NCBI GenBank assembly: GCA_020216575.1
Contig: JAIUYC010000376.1
Coordinates: 1 to 5,363 of the forward strand
Direction of reading: 5' to 3'
DNA: 5,363 nucleotides
Source: Coleofasciculus sp. S288
GTDB lineage: Bacteria > Cyanobacteriota > Cyanobacteriia > Cyanobacteriales > Coleofasciculaceae
A program made the translations under genes and the position numbers. Below, in pieces: positions 1 through 5,363 of the stretch. Positions within the stretch are counted from its first letter, which is position 1. Each line of letters starts with the position of its first letter. The notes beneath the pieces were generated by a model that saw nothing but the letters and a program-made list of their open reading frames with translations, ran no database searches and was not told the origin of the DNA.

Positions 1-2471
1 GGAGATTGGCGCACAATCGCATCCAATTCTTGGGGTACATGGGGCAGGGGGTTGAAATCAGCGACAGCATCGGAGAGTCCTGCTGCTAATACTGAAGTAT
101 TGTCGGTTCCGGGCGGCAAGCGATCGCCCATTTGGGTCAAATTGGCTGAGATGATGGTGGAGATGTTGTAATTCTCAATCAGGTAGTTTTCCCCATCAAA
201 CACAGCACTCATCGGAATGTAGCGAGTGACGCGATCGAGGGAAAAGACGAGGTTTTGTATTTCGTTTTCCTTGAGTTCCTTTTGCAAGGATTCGGGAATT
301 AGCCAGTCATAGAGTTGTTTTCCCGTTGCCTTCACTTCCGCAATATCAGACGTTGGATTTTGCAGGAGTTGGCGAAATTTCACGACAGTTTCACTCAGTT
401 GCTTGAGTCCGACTTGAGGAACTTCGATACTCTTGGTGATGCCGCCTTGTGCTGCCCATAAAATCCAGAGTTTGTCTTCCAGCACCAAGGGATAAACTAG
501 GACAGTTCCGGGTTGGGCGGAGACTATCTCTTGAGCATTGCCTCCTAAGGTGTTGGGGTCGAGGAAGGCTTGATCGTTAGCACGACGAGAGCGAATTTCT
601 TGTTCTAGCGATCGCACGTTCTCCTCAAATTCCTTGGCAACCACCTCACGCTGATCTAAAAGTCGGCTTTTTTCCTCACATTGCGTTTCCTGGCATTCCT
701 CAATCTTTTGTCCAAGCGCAATCAGAGTGCCGTGAATTTTCAGGATTTCTGCTTCGGTCGGGTTTGTCGCAATACCAGAGATTTCACTTCCAGCGCGAGT
801 ATCTCTAGTGAAGTCGCGTAACTCCTGCACTTTCAGAAGTTCTAATACCTGTTGTGCTTCCAAGATGCGTCCTTGAGAGAGCAACAAATCTGCCAAAGAG
901 CGGTAGGTGTCAGCAACAGTTTCAGTGTACGCCTTTTGTTCTTCAAGGGTTAGTGTATTTAAGTTTTGCCGGATTGCTTCAGTGATGTTGACAGCTTGTT
1001 TGTAGAAGACGATAGCAAGTTCTGGTTGGTTTTGTTTCTCTAGTAAAGCACCAATGTTGCTGAGAGTAGTTCTTTCTCCTGGGCGATCATTAAGTTCTCT
1101 GAAAAGCACTAGCGCTTTTCGGTAAGCGTCCATAGCTTGAGTGTAGTTCCCTACTTTAACGTGAACTAAACCAATATTGTTGAAAATAAATCCATTAGCA
1201 CCCGGATCGCCAAGAAGACCTTTATCACCCCAACGGGTATTATAATCTAGAGCTTTTTGATATGAATCTAAGGCTTGCTCATACTGACCCATTTCAAAAT
1301 AAACTTCTCCACGATTGTTGAGAATGTTATGTCCATCCCAAACGAACCTCTCAGTTACTAAAGTGGCGTCTAATGCTTGCTGAAAGAACTGTAAAGCTCG
1401 TTCATAATTCCTTTGTTTTTTGTAAATCAATCCTATTTGATTGAGGGCAAAATGTTTTAAATCAGCAGAACCTTGAGCAGCCTCATTTTCTAGAACGACT
1501 AAGGACTGCTGAAGAGAATTCAAGGCTTTATCATATTGTGCCAAGTCGCTGTATACCAATCCGATATCGATTAATAAAAAAGCTTCTAAGTGTTGCTCAA
1601 TAAGCTGCCTTGCATTTGTCAAAGCTTGTTGATAAAAATTGAGTGCGTGTTGGTACTGACCTAAATTTCGAGAAGCCCAACCCATACTATGCAGATCGAT
1701 GGTTTCGTGATAGCGATCGCCTAACTCTTGGTCTATGAATAAATTTAGTTGACTGATCTCTAAAATATCTTGCCAAGAAAGAGTTCTCTCATGAAAACGC
1801 TCTACTCTTGTTTCTTGTGAATAGAATCCAGCTTGAATTCTCCAGTTATTTTGCAGATAACCGAGCATCACATCAAGGATGAAACGCTCACCCTCTTGCT
1901 CTCCATTTTTCCTAAAACTTTCCAGCTTTGGGCGAAATAAATCTTCTACTTGGCGATACTGGCCAGCTTTAAAGTAAGTATTGCCTATATACCCAATAGT
2001 CTCAGCTTCTCTAAAGTGATCGCCAATCTCTTCATAAAGAACTAAAGCTCTCTGATGCCACTCCAAGGCTTTTGGATAGTCTTTTAAACAAAGGTAGATT
2101 AATCCAATTTTATTGATGATTTCCGCTTCACCAGAGCGATTGCCAGTGTTTTGATGAATGAATAGCTGCTGCTGGAGTTGTTGCAAGCTTTCTTTTAAAT
2201 TCTCTTTCCCTAAATTTCTTGTAAATCCTTCTGCTTGGTTAGGGTTACATTCTTCAGAAACTGCTGGGAGACTATCGAGACTGCCAGCAATTAGAAATTG
2301 CGGAGAACTCTCCGTAGATAATAGTCGTCTATCAGCCTCTGAGTCTTGAGCTGATTTTGCTGCCATTGCACCTGAGATGCCTAAAATCTTTCCTGGCGGT
2401 TGTAGGGGAGAAGTTAGCGACAGCAGCAGCGTTACCGTAATGAGACTGAGATGCTTAGGACGCGATCGCAT
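1..2471 (-). CDS. TPR-repeat CHAT domain protein with signal-like N-terminus, C-terminus cut by window edge
   Basis: At least 823 codons are open from the ATG at 2471-2469 to the left edge. The start is supported by a GGAGGG ribosome site 8 bases upstream. Residues 1-37 look like an export signal or membrane anchor: basic RSRPKH, hydrophobic LSLITVTLLLSL (8-19), and a possible AMA cleavage motif at 35-37. About eight TPRs follow, near 114-152, 154-190, 252-289, 294-329, 337-369, 379-411, 423-461 and 465-496, with typical patterns such as NIGLVHVKVGNYTQAMDAYR. Residues 190-250 are a divergent stretch. A charged, probably coiled linker lies near 560-640. From about 650 the sequence matches the start of a CHAT domain: LVFSLDRVTRYIPMSAVFDG, then YLIENYNIS, VLAAGLSD and PLPHVPQELDAI. 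CHAT is a caspase-like peptidase fold; the His and Cys that would show activity lie beyond the window. TPRs suggest protein binding. Partner and substrate are unknown. Confidence 0.93.
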   Translation of the reverse strand, partial: MRSRPKHLSLITVTLLLSLTSPLQPPGKILGISGAMAAKSAQDSEADRRLLSTESSPQFLIAGSLDSLPAVSEECNPNQAEGFTRNLGKENLKESLQQLQQQLFIHQNTGNRSGEAEIINKIGLIYLCLKDYPKALEWHQRALVLYEEIGDHFREAETIGYIGNTYFKAGQYRQVEDLFRPKLESFRKNGEQEGERFILDVMLGYLQNNWRIQAGFYSQETRVERFHERTLSWQDILEISQLNLFIDQELGDRYHETIDLHSMGWASRNLGQYQHALNFYQQALTNARQLIEQHLEAFLLIDIGLVYSDLAQYDKALNSLQQSLVVLENEAAQGSADLKHFALNQIGLIYKKQRNYERALQFFQQALDATLVTERFVWDGHNILNNRGEVYFEMGQYEQALDSYQKALDYNTRWGDKGLLGDPGANGFIFNNIGLVHVKVGNYTQAMDAYRKALVLFRELNDRPGERTTLSNIGALLEKQNQPELAIVFYKQAVNITEAIRQNLNTLTLEEQKAYTETVADTYRSLADLLLSQGRILEAQQVLELLKVQELRDFTRDTRAGSEISGIATNPTEAEILKIHGTLIALGQKIEECQETQCEEKSRLLDQREVVAKEFEENVRSLEQEIRSRRANDQAFLDPNTLGGNAQEIVSAQPGTVLVYPLVLEDKLWILWAAQGGITKSIEVPQVGLKQLSETVVKFRQLLQNPTSDIAEVKATGKQLYDWLIPESLQKELKENEIQNLVFSLDRVTRYIPMSAVFDGENYLIENYNISTIISANLTQMGDRLPPGTDNTSVLAAGLSDAVADFNPLPHVPQELDAIVRQS

Positions 2472-2479
2472 TGCAAAAA

Positions 2480-2485
2480 CCCTCC
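2480..2485 (-). promoter_or_regulatory. Shine-Dalgarno sequence of the TPR-CHAT gene
   Basis: Read on the minus strand this is GGAGGG, followed by the eight bases TTTTTGCA and then ATG. It is a strong site at normal spacing. It favours the ATG at 2471 over the internal ATG about 35 codons later (in GAMAAKS), which would remove the signal-like N-terminus. Confidence 0.8.
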
Positions 2486-2533
2486 ATCAGCTTGCTCAGT
2501 TACCAATATCTCTCAGCTATAGGAAGGATATGC

Positions 2534-2546
2534 AACAAATTTTGTT
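2534..2546. promoter_or_regulatory. AT-rich inverted repeat, possible operator
   Basis: AACAAA-T-TTTGTT is a perfect inverted repeat with 6-bp arms, 63-75 bp upstream of the TPR-CHAT start. Such symmetry near a promoter can be a repressor site. A short AT-rich palindrome also arises easily by chance, and no matching second copy or known operator consensus was seen. Confidence 0.2.
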
Positions 2547-2556
2547 AATGCTTGAG
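2545..2556. repeat. Left copy of 12-bp direct repeat flanking the palindrome
   Basis: TTAATGCTTGAG here matches TTGATGCTTGAG at 2599-2610 in 11 of 12 bases, with ATGCTTGAG identical over 9. The two copies bracket ten bases plus the 32-bp palindrome. This arrangement is compatible with a target duplication made when a small palindromic element inserted, or with slippage. Confidence 0.5.
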
Positions 2557-2566
2557 CAACGTTATT

Positions 2567-2598
2567 TGGTAGGGGCATGGCATGCCATGCCCCTACCA
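2567..2598. repeat. Perfect 32-bp palindrome (dispersed-repeat type)
   Basis: The 16-base half TGGTAGGGGCATGGCA is followed directly by its exact reverse complement. There is no loop and no mismatch, and the symmetry breaks at 2566/2599. GC-rich palindromes beginning with GTAGGGGC are familiar as short dispersed repeats in cyanobacterial genomes. I recall this as a class and have not checked it by search. The minus-strand flank after the stem is AAATAACG rather than a U-tract, so it is a poor fit to an intrinsic terminator, although a hairpin in the transcript is likely. Confidence 0.85.
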
Positions 2599-2610
2599 TT
2601 GATGCTTGAG
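2599..2610. repeat. Right copy of 12-bp direct repeat flanking the palindrome
   Basis: TTGATGCTTGAG abuts the right end of the palindrome and pairs with the copy at 2545-2556. One unit plus the intervening sequence is 54 bp, a multiple of three. Insertion would therefore keep any reading frame across it. Confidence 0.5.
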
Positions 2611-2644
2611 AGACTTTCTTTGCGTAAGTCCTGACCTCATTATC

Positions 2645-2854
2645 GAGTCTTTGATACTCGCCGTTGAGTCTTTGATACTCGCCGTTGAGTCTTTGATACT
2701 CGTCGCTGAGTCTTTGATACTCGTCGCTGAGTCTTTGATACTCGTCGTTGAGTCTTTGATACTCGTGGGCAAGTATTAAAACTTCTCCAGTGAGTCTTCA
2801 ATCCTCGCGAGTAAGTCCTAGAACTTCTCCAGCAAGTTCTGGAACCTCGCAAAC
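2645..2854. repeat. Tandem array of ten 21-bp units (minisatellite)
   Basis: Units start at 2645, 2666, 2687, 2708, 2729, 2750, 2771, 2792, 2813 and 2834. Units 1-6 share the plus-strand core GAGTCTTTGATACTCG and differ only in the last few bases (CCGTT, TCGCT, TCGTT, TGGGC). Units 7 and 9 form a second type (AAGTATTAAAACTTCTCCAG and close variants). Units 8 and 10 are mixed, so the array changes from uniform on the left to diverged on the right. In the typical units GAGT and ACTC arms lie seven bases apart and could pair weakly. The length of 21 is a multiple of three, and in the typical units all three minus-strand frames are open. Confidence 0.92.
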
Positions 2855-2882
2855 CAACTGTCGATTGCCGGAGACTAAAAAC

Positions 2883-2930
2883 GCGATCGCATTTACTTGA
2901 TTTAAAACCGAACAGGAGAAACGCGATCGC
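2883..2930. repeat. Pair of HIP1 palindromes downstream of the NACHT-HEAT stop
   Basis: GCGATCGC occurs at 2883-2890 and 2923-2930, each preceded by AC in an AAACGCGATCGC context, with start-to-start spacing of 40 bp. HIP1 is the highly iterated octamer of cyanobacterial genomes. The rightmost copy sits inside GGAG/CTCC arms that could form a weak stem in the 3' part of the NACHT-HEAT transcript, but no clear U-tract follows. Confidence 0.7.
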
Positions 2931-2947
2931 GCTCCCTTAACACGTCC

Positions 2948-5363
2948 TCACTTGCGGACTGCGACTTTCCTCCAAAGCCGATGAACAAAACCAGATTTCC
3001 CAATTAATTCCGGATAAACAGGAATCCAAGGCATGCTTTCCTTGCTGAATCGCACGGCTAGCGTCCTGATTAACGAAAAGATTGCAGGGCGATAAATATC
3101 TTCTTTCGGCAGTTGAAGCAGTTGTTCGAGCGTTTCAACAGTGCCAATCCGACTCAGAGCGATCGCAGCCTGCTCCCTGACGAACCAATCGCGATCGCGT
3201 AGTGCTCTCATTAACGCCCTCAGGGCTTTGGGGTTGCCAATCTGACCCAACGCTACCGCTGCTGCCCCTCTCACGTCGCTGTCTACATCTTGGAGCGCAG
3301 GGATTAATGCCTCCAGTGCTTGGGAACCACTAATTTGCCCCAACGCCTCTACCGCATATTTTCTCACAGCACTGTCCGCATCTTGAAGCATCGGGAGTAA
3401 CACCTCTAGCACTTGGGCGTTGCCAATTCGACCCAACGCTTTTACCGCTTCCGTTCTGACATGAGTGTCCTCATCCTGGAGTGCTGAGATTAATGCAGGT
3501 AGCATTTGGCAACTGCCCATCCAACCCAAGGCTTCTGCCGCTTCCCGCCTGACAACACTGTCCGCATCTTGAAGGGCTGGAATTAATGCCTCCACTGCTT
3601 CTTGAATACTGCCAATCCGCCCCAAAACGGCTGTTGCTTCTTCTCTAAGGTGGCTATCTTCGTGGTTGAGCGCTTCGAGCAAGGCTGTCACAACTGGGGG
3701 AGTGCAAATCCGACAGGCCCCCGTTGCTTCCCAGCGGATGAAGTTGTCTTCGTGGTTGAGAACTTTGGCTAATCCTTCCAGTGCTTGAGGAGTGCCAATC
3801 TGTGCCAGAGCCAGTGCTGCCTCTCGCCTAACATAACAGTCTTCATCGTGGAGTGCTGCAACTAACGCTTCTATTGCTTGAGAATCCCCCATCCCACCTA
3901 GGGCTGCTGCCGCTTCTCCTCTAACGATGCTGTCCTTGTCGTGAAGCGCTGAAATTAAGGCTTTTACTGCTTGAGGATCACCAGTCCAACCCAAAGCAGC
4001 CGCCGCTTCTCCTCGAATATACCAAGGTCTTTGGTTGAGAGCCTTAGTTAAGGTTTCCACGGCTTGAGGACTGCCAATCTGACCCAAGGCGGCTATCAAT
4101 GCAGCGATAAAATCCTTTCGAGTGTAGGAGTGCTTTTCGTTCAGCTCGTTCTGCAACCGCTGTAGCATTTGAGAATTGGCTTGACTCAGTGCAACCACGG
4201 TTGATTCGATGAAGCCAACGAAGGGATAAGTGTGCCACAACCGATAAATTTTTTCGAGGATTTCTGCAATTAAGGGATGAGAATTTTCTTCACATTCAGC
4301 GATGCAGCGACCAGCTAATAACAACAGTGTTGAGAAAATATCATCCTTTTCCTGAGTAATCACTTCCAGCAAGGGAACTGGATGTTCCATCAATCCTGCC
4401 AGCAAACTCAAGGATTGATGCCAGTCAAAGTCCCAGAAATGGTTTCTTGCTGAAGCAATCCCCTCGTTGAAATTTTCTGCGATCGCACGTTTCAAATACG
4501 AAGCCGTCAAGTAATCTTGGGTCATGCGGTGGATAAACACGTACTTGTCGCCTTCGTGGGTCAATTTATGGATAATTCCACCATCCTCGGATAGTTCCGC
4601 AAGTAAAGCTTCGGGGACAGCGCTTTTAATCTCGATTGGGACGCGATCGCTGTTCAGGTATTCTCCTATCTTGCAAACCAGTTCCTCAGCGGAAAAAATA
4701 TCTTTACTTTCTTCGCTAAACCGGTAAGCGATTTCCTCCAACAATCGAATTTTTGCCTCAATCTTTCCAGCTAACTGAGGTTGCCCGTTCAAACAACCTT
4801 TGCTCAGCAAATACGTCACAGTTTTTTCATAAATCTGGCAGCGCCGTGCAGGCAGCGTCAGTTTTTTCGCTTGATACAGGCTGCAAAGTAAATATAAAAG
4901 ACGTGGATTCTGAGCCAATCTGCGAATTTGAGGGCTATTCCGCAGTTCTTGGAGAAGACTCGATGCTGAAATTGAATCGTCAGAGATGGAACCCGCCGCC
5001 TTCTCGAACCAGGTTTCAACAAATTGTTCCGTTTGCTGGTAGCTAAAGGGTATGATTTCCACTTCTTTAGCACCATCTAAGAAAGCCCCGCCATACCCGA
5101 CTATTCTCGACGTACAGATGATAGAGCCAGGATAAATCCGGGCAAATCGGTTAATTCTATCGGATAAATGATTTCGATTTGCCTTAGGCACTTCATCTAA
5201 AGCATTTAAAAGCAGGAGACACTTGCCGCTGCTTAATTTATCCTTTAACAGAGCGTTGATACCAGCCCAGGTTTTGGGATAGTCTCGCTGAATCAGTTTT
5301 GGAATAGTATCGACGAGTTCTGTGGATTGTTCATCCAAATCCGCAAGTCTCATAAATAGTGGA
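2948..5363 (-). CDS. NACHT-HEAT STAND NTPase, N-terminus cut by window edge
   Basis: The frame is open from the right edge to TGA at 2950-2948. The ATG at 5353-5351 is probably internal: PLF precedes it in frame, as in NACHT domains (PLFMRLADL), and the Walker A loop must lie upstream. Residues counted from that Met: Walker B-like LLLLNALDEVP at 46-56, with Asn50 where the first Asp is usual; TSR at 81-83; helical motif NPRLLYLLC at 149-157; winged-helix end FIHRMTQDYLTASYL at 273-287. About eleven HEAT repeats span 411-750, followed by a basic tail (HRLWRKVAVRK). STAND proteins of this kind bind ATP or dNTP, oligomerise when the C-terminal repeats sense a ligand, and switch on an N-terminal effector; bacterial NACHT members include antiphage proteins. 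The effector and ligand here are not visible. The protein is probably cytoplasmic. The TPR-CHAT gene lies 476 bp downstream on the same strand. Confidence 0.93.
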   Translation of the reverse strand, partial: PLFMRLADLDEQSTELVDTIPKLIQRDYPKTWAGINALLKDKLSSGKCLLLLNALDEVPKANRNHLSDRINRFARIYPGSIICTSRIVGYGGAFLDGAKEVEIIPFSYQQTEQFVETWFEKAAGSISDDSISASSLLQELRNSPQIRRLAQNPRLLYLLCSLYQAKKLTLPARRCQIYEKTVTYLLSKGCLNGQPQLAGKIEAKIRLLEEIAYRFSEESKDIFSAEELVCKIGEYLNSDRVPIEIKSAVPEALLAELSEDGGIIHKLTHEGDKYVFIHRMTQDYLTASYLKRAIAENFNEGIASARNHFWDFDWHQSLSLLAGLMEHPVPLLEVITQEKDDIFSTLLLLAGRCIAECEENSHPLIAEILEKIYRLWHTYPFVGFIESTVVALSQANSQMLQRLQNELNEKHSYTRKDFIAALIAALGQIGSPQAVETLTKALNQRPWYIRGEAAAALGWTGDPQAVKALISALHDKDSIVRGEAAAALGGMGDSQAIEALVAALHDEDCYVRREAALALAQIGTPQALEGLAKVLNHEDNFIRWEATGACRICTPPVVTALLEALNHEDSHLREEATAVLGRIGSIQEAVEALIPALQDADSVVRREAAEALGWMGSCQMLPALISALQDEDTHVRTEAVKALGRIGNAQVLEVLLPMLQDADSAVRKYAVEALGQISGSQALEALIPALQDVDSDVRGAAAVALGQIGNPKALRALMRALRDRDWFVREQAAIALSRIGTVETLEQLLQLPKEDIYRPAIFSLIRTLAVRFSKESMPWIPVYPELIGKSGFVHRLWRKVAVRK
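3104..4123 (-). repeat. HEAT-repeat array within the NACHT-HEAT gene (about 11 units of 31 codons)
   Basis: Units follow the pattern xVRxEAAxALGxIGxxQALEALIxALxDxDS, the PBS-lyase type of HEAT repeat, with a 93-bp period at DNA level. Examples are YIRGEAAAALGWTGDPQAVK and VVRREAAEALGWMGSCQMLP. Most units are 31 residues. The fifth (starting FIRWEATGACRICTPP) is 30 and the sixth (HLREEATAVLGRIGSIQEAV) is 32. The array forms a solenoid that in STAND proteins serves as the sensor or ligand-binding part. The first unit and the last (ending near LLQLPKEDI) are the most diverged, as is usual for capping repeats. Confidence 0.9.

Larger units (their letters stand above)
2472..2947. other. Repeat-rich intergenic region between the NACHT-HEAT and TPR-CHAT genes
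   Basis: This 476-bp stretch has no ORF that I accept as a gene. It holds, from right to left, two HIP1 sites, a 21-bp tandem array, a perfect 32-bp palindrome between short direct repeats, an AT-rich inverted repeat and the ribosome site of the downstream gene. I find no convincing sigma-70 promoter. The best -10-like hexamer on the minus strand is TATAGC (2521-2516), and it has no TTGACA-like partner at 16-18 bp. I also find no classic stem plus U-tract terminator for the upstream gene. The length and repeat content argue against tight translational coupling of the two flanking genes. Confidence 0.75.
2513..2947 (-). pseudogene. Possible eroded coiled-coil extension in the NACHT-HEAT frame
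   Basis: The frame of the NACHT-HEAT gene continues past its TGA (2950-2948) for 49 open codons. It meets a second TGA at 2800-2798, then runs 94 more codons to a TGA at 2515-2513. Across the tandem array it reads heptads such as LSDEYQRL, LNGEYQRL and LAGEVLGL. Glu (third residue) and Leu (seventh) are kept in all ten units through both GAG/GAA and CTC/CTT codons. This looks like a coiled-coil coding repeat. There is no ATG, GTG or TTG after the internal TGA before or within the heptads and no ribosome site, so it is not an independent gene as it stands. It may be a decayed tail of the upstream gene, a remnant of another gene, or repeat DNA that happens to be in this frame. Confidence 0.22.

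Noticed and set aside
2158..2349. Plus-strand 63-codon ORF inside the TPR-CHAT gene
   Set aside because: It is antisense to clear TPR-CHAT coding sequence, with no ribosome site or family likeness.
2567..2598. The 32-bp palindrome as an intrinsic terminator
   Set aside because: The stem is strong, but neither strand has a run of T after it, and it lies about 350 bp past the NACHT-HEAT stop.
2377..2634. Plus-strand 85-codon ORF across the start of the TPR-CHAT gene
   Set aside because: It overlaps the well-supported minus-strand start, signal region and ribosome site, and runs through the palindrome. The protein shows no recognisable domain.
2640..2852. Minus-strand 70-codon ORF reading VSKTQRR repeats
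   Set aside because: It begins at a TTG without a ribosome site and consists almost wholly of the 21-bp tandem repeat. All three minus-strand frames of the typical unit are open, so openness is not evidence of coding. The Glu/Leu frame fits the unit-to-unit substitutions better.
2645..2854. CRISPR array
   Set aside because: The 21-bp repeats are directly abutting with no unique spacers of 30-40 bp, and no cas genes are present in the window.
4044..5076. Several short ORFs on both strands inside the NACHT-HEAT gene (4044-4238, 4524-4727, 4753-5046, 4858-5076)
   Set aside because: All lie within the continuous NACHT-HEAT frame, whose domain motifs are clear. They are out-of-frame shadows.
5351..5353. 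ATG taken as the start of the NACHT-HEAT protein
   Set aside because: The frame is open further upstream to the window edge and the preceding residues (PLF) fit the NACHT consensus. A start here would leave the protein without a Walker A loop.

Overview
The window is cyanobacterial. Ten perfect copies of the palindrome GCGATCGC (HIP1, a hallmark of many cyanobacterial genomes) occur in about 5.4 kb. A long intergenic region carries minisatellite and palindromic repeats of the sort common in large filamentous cyanobacteria. The protein families present, TPR-CHAT and NACHT-HEAT, are also typically abundant in those organisms. The species cannot be fixed from the sequence alone.

Layout: both real genes lie on the minus strand, and each runs off one end of the window. 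On the right (2948-5363) is the C-terminal part of a STAND NTPase. It holds the second half of a NACHT domain (Walker B, TSR motif, helical and winged-helix region) followed by about eleven HEAT repeats of 31 residues. Its Walker A loop and true start lie beyond the right edge. On the left (1-2471) is a gene with a clear ribosome binding site and a signal-like N-terminus. It encodes about eight tetratricopeptide repeats, a charged linker and the first part of a CHAT (caspase-like) domain. The expected catalytic His and Cys lie beyond the left edge.

Between them (2472-2947, 476 bp) there is no convincing gene. The stretch contains, from the NACHT-HEAT stop toward the CHAT gene: two HIP1 sites 40 bp apart; a tandem array of ten 21-bp units; a perfect 32-bp palindrome bracketed by imperfect 12-bp direct repeats; a short AT-rich inverted repeat; and the Shine-Dalgarno sequence of the CHAT gene. 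In one minus-strand frame the 21-bp array reads as a Glu/Leu heptad pattern. That frame is the frame of the NACHT-HEAT gene, separated from it only by TGA codons, so the region may be an eroded C-terminal extension or a repeat-derived sequence.

How the genes might work together: NACHT proteins with repeat sensors are known as bacterial immune or signalling switches (bNACHT and Avs-type STAND proteins), and CHAT proteases are known effectors, as in TPR-CHAT of type III-E CRISPR. A NACHT-HEAT sensor next to a TPR-CHAT protein is therefore suggestive. However, the gap is long and repeat-filled, and the CHAT protein has an apparent export signal, so a shared pathway is only a hypothesis.
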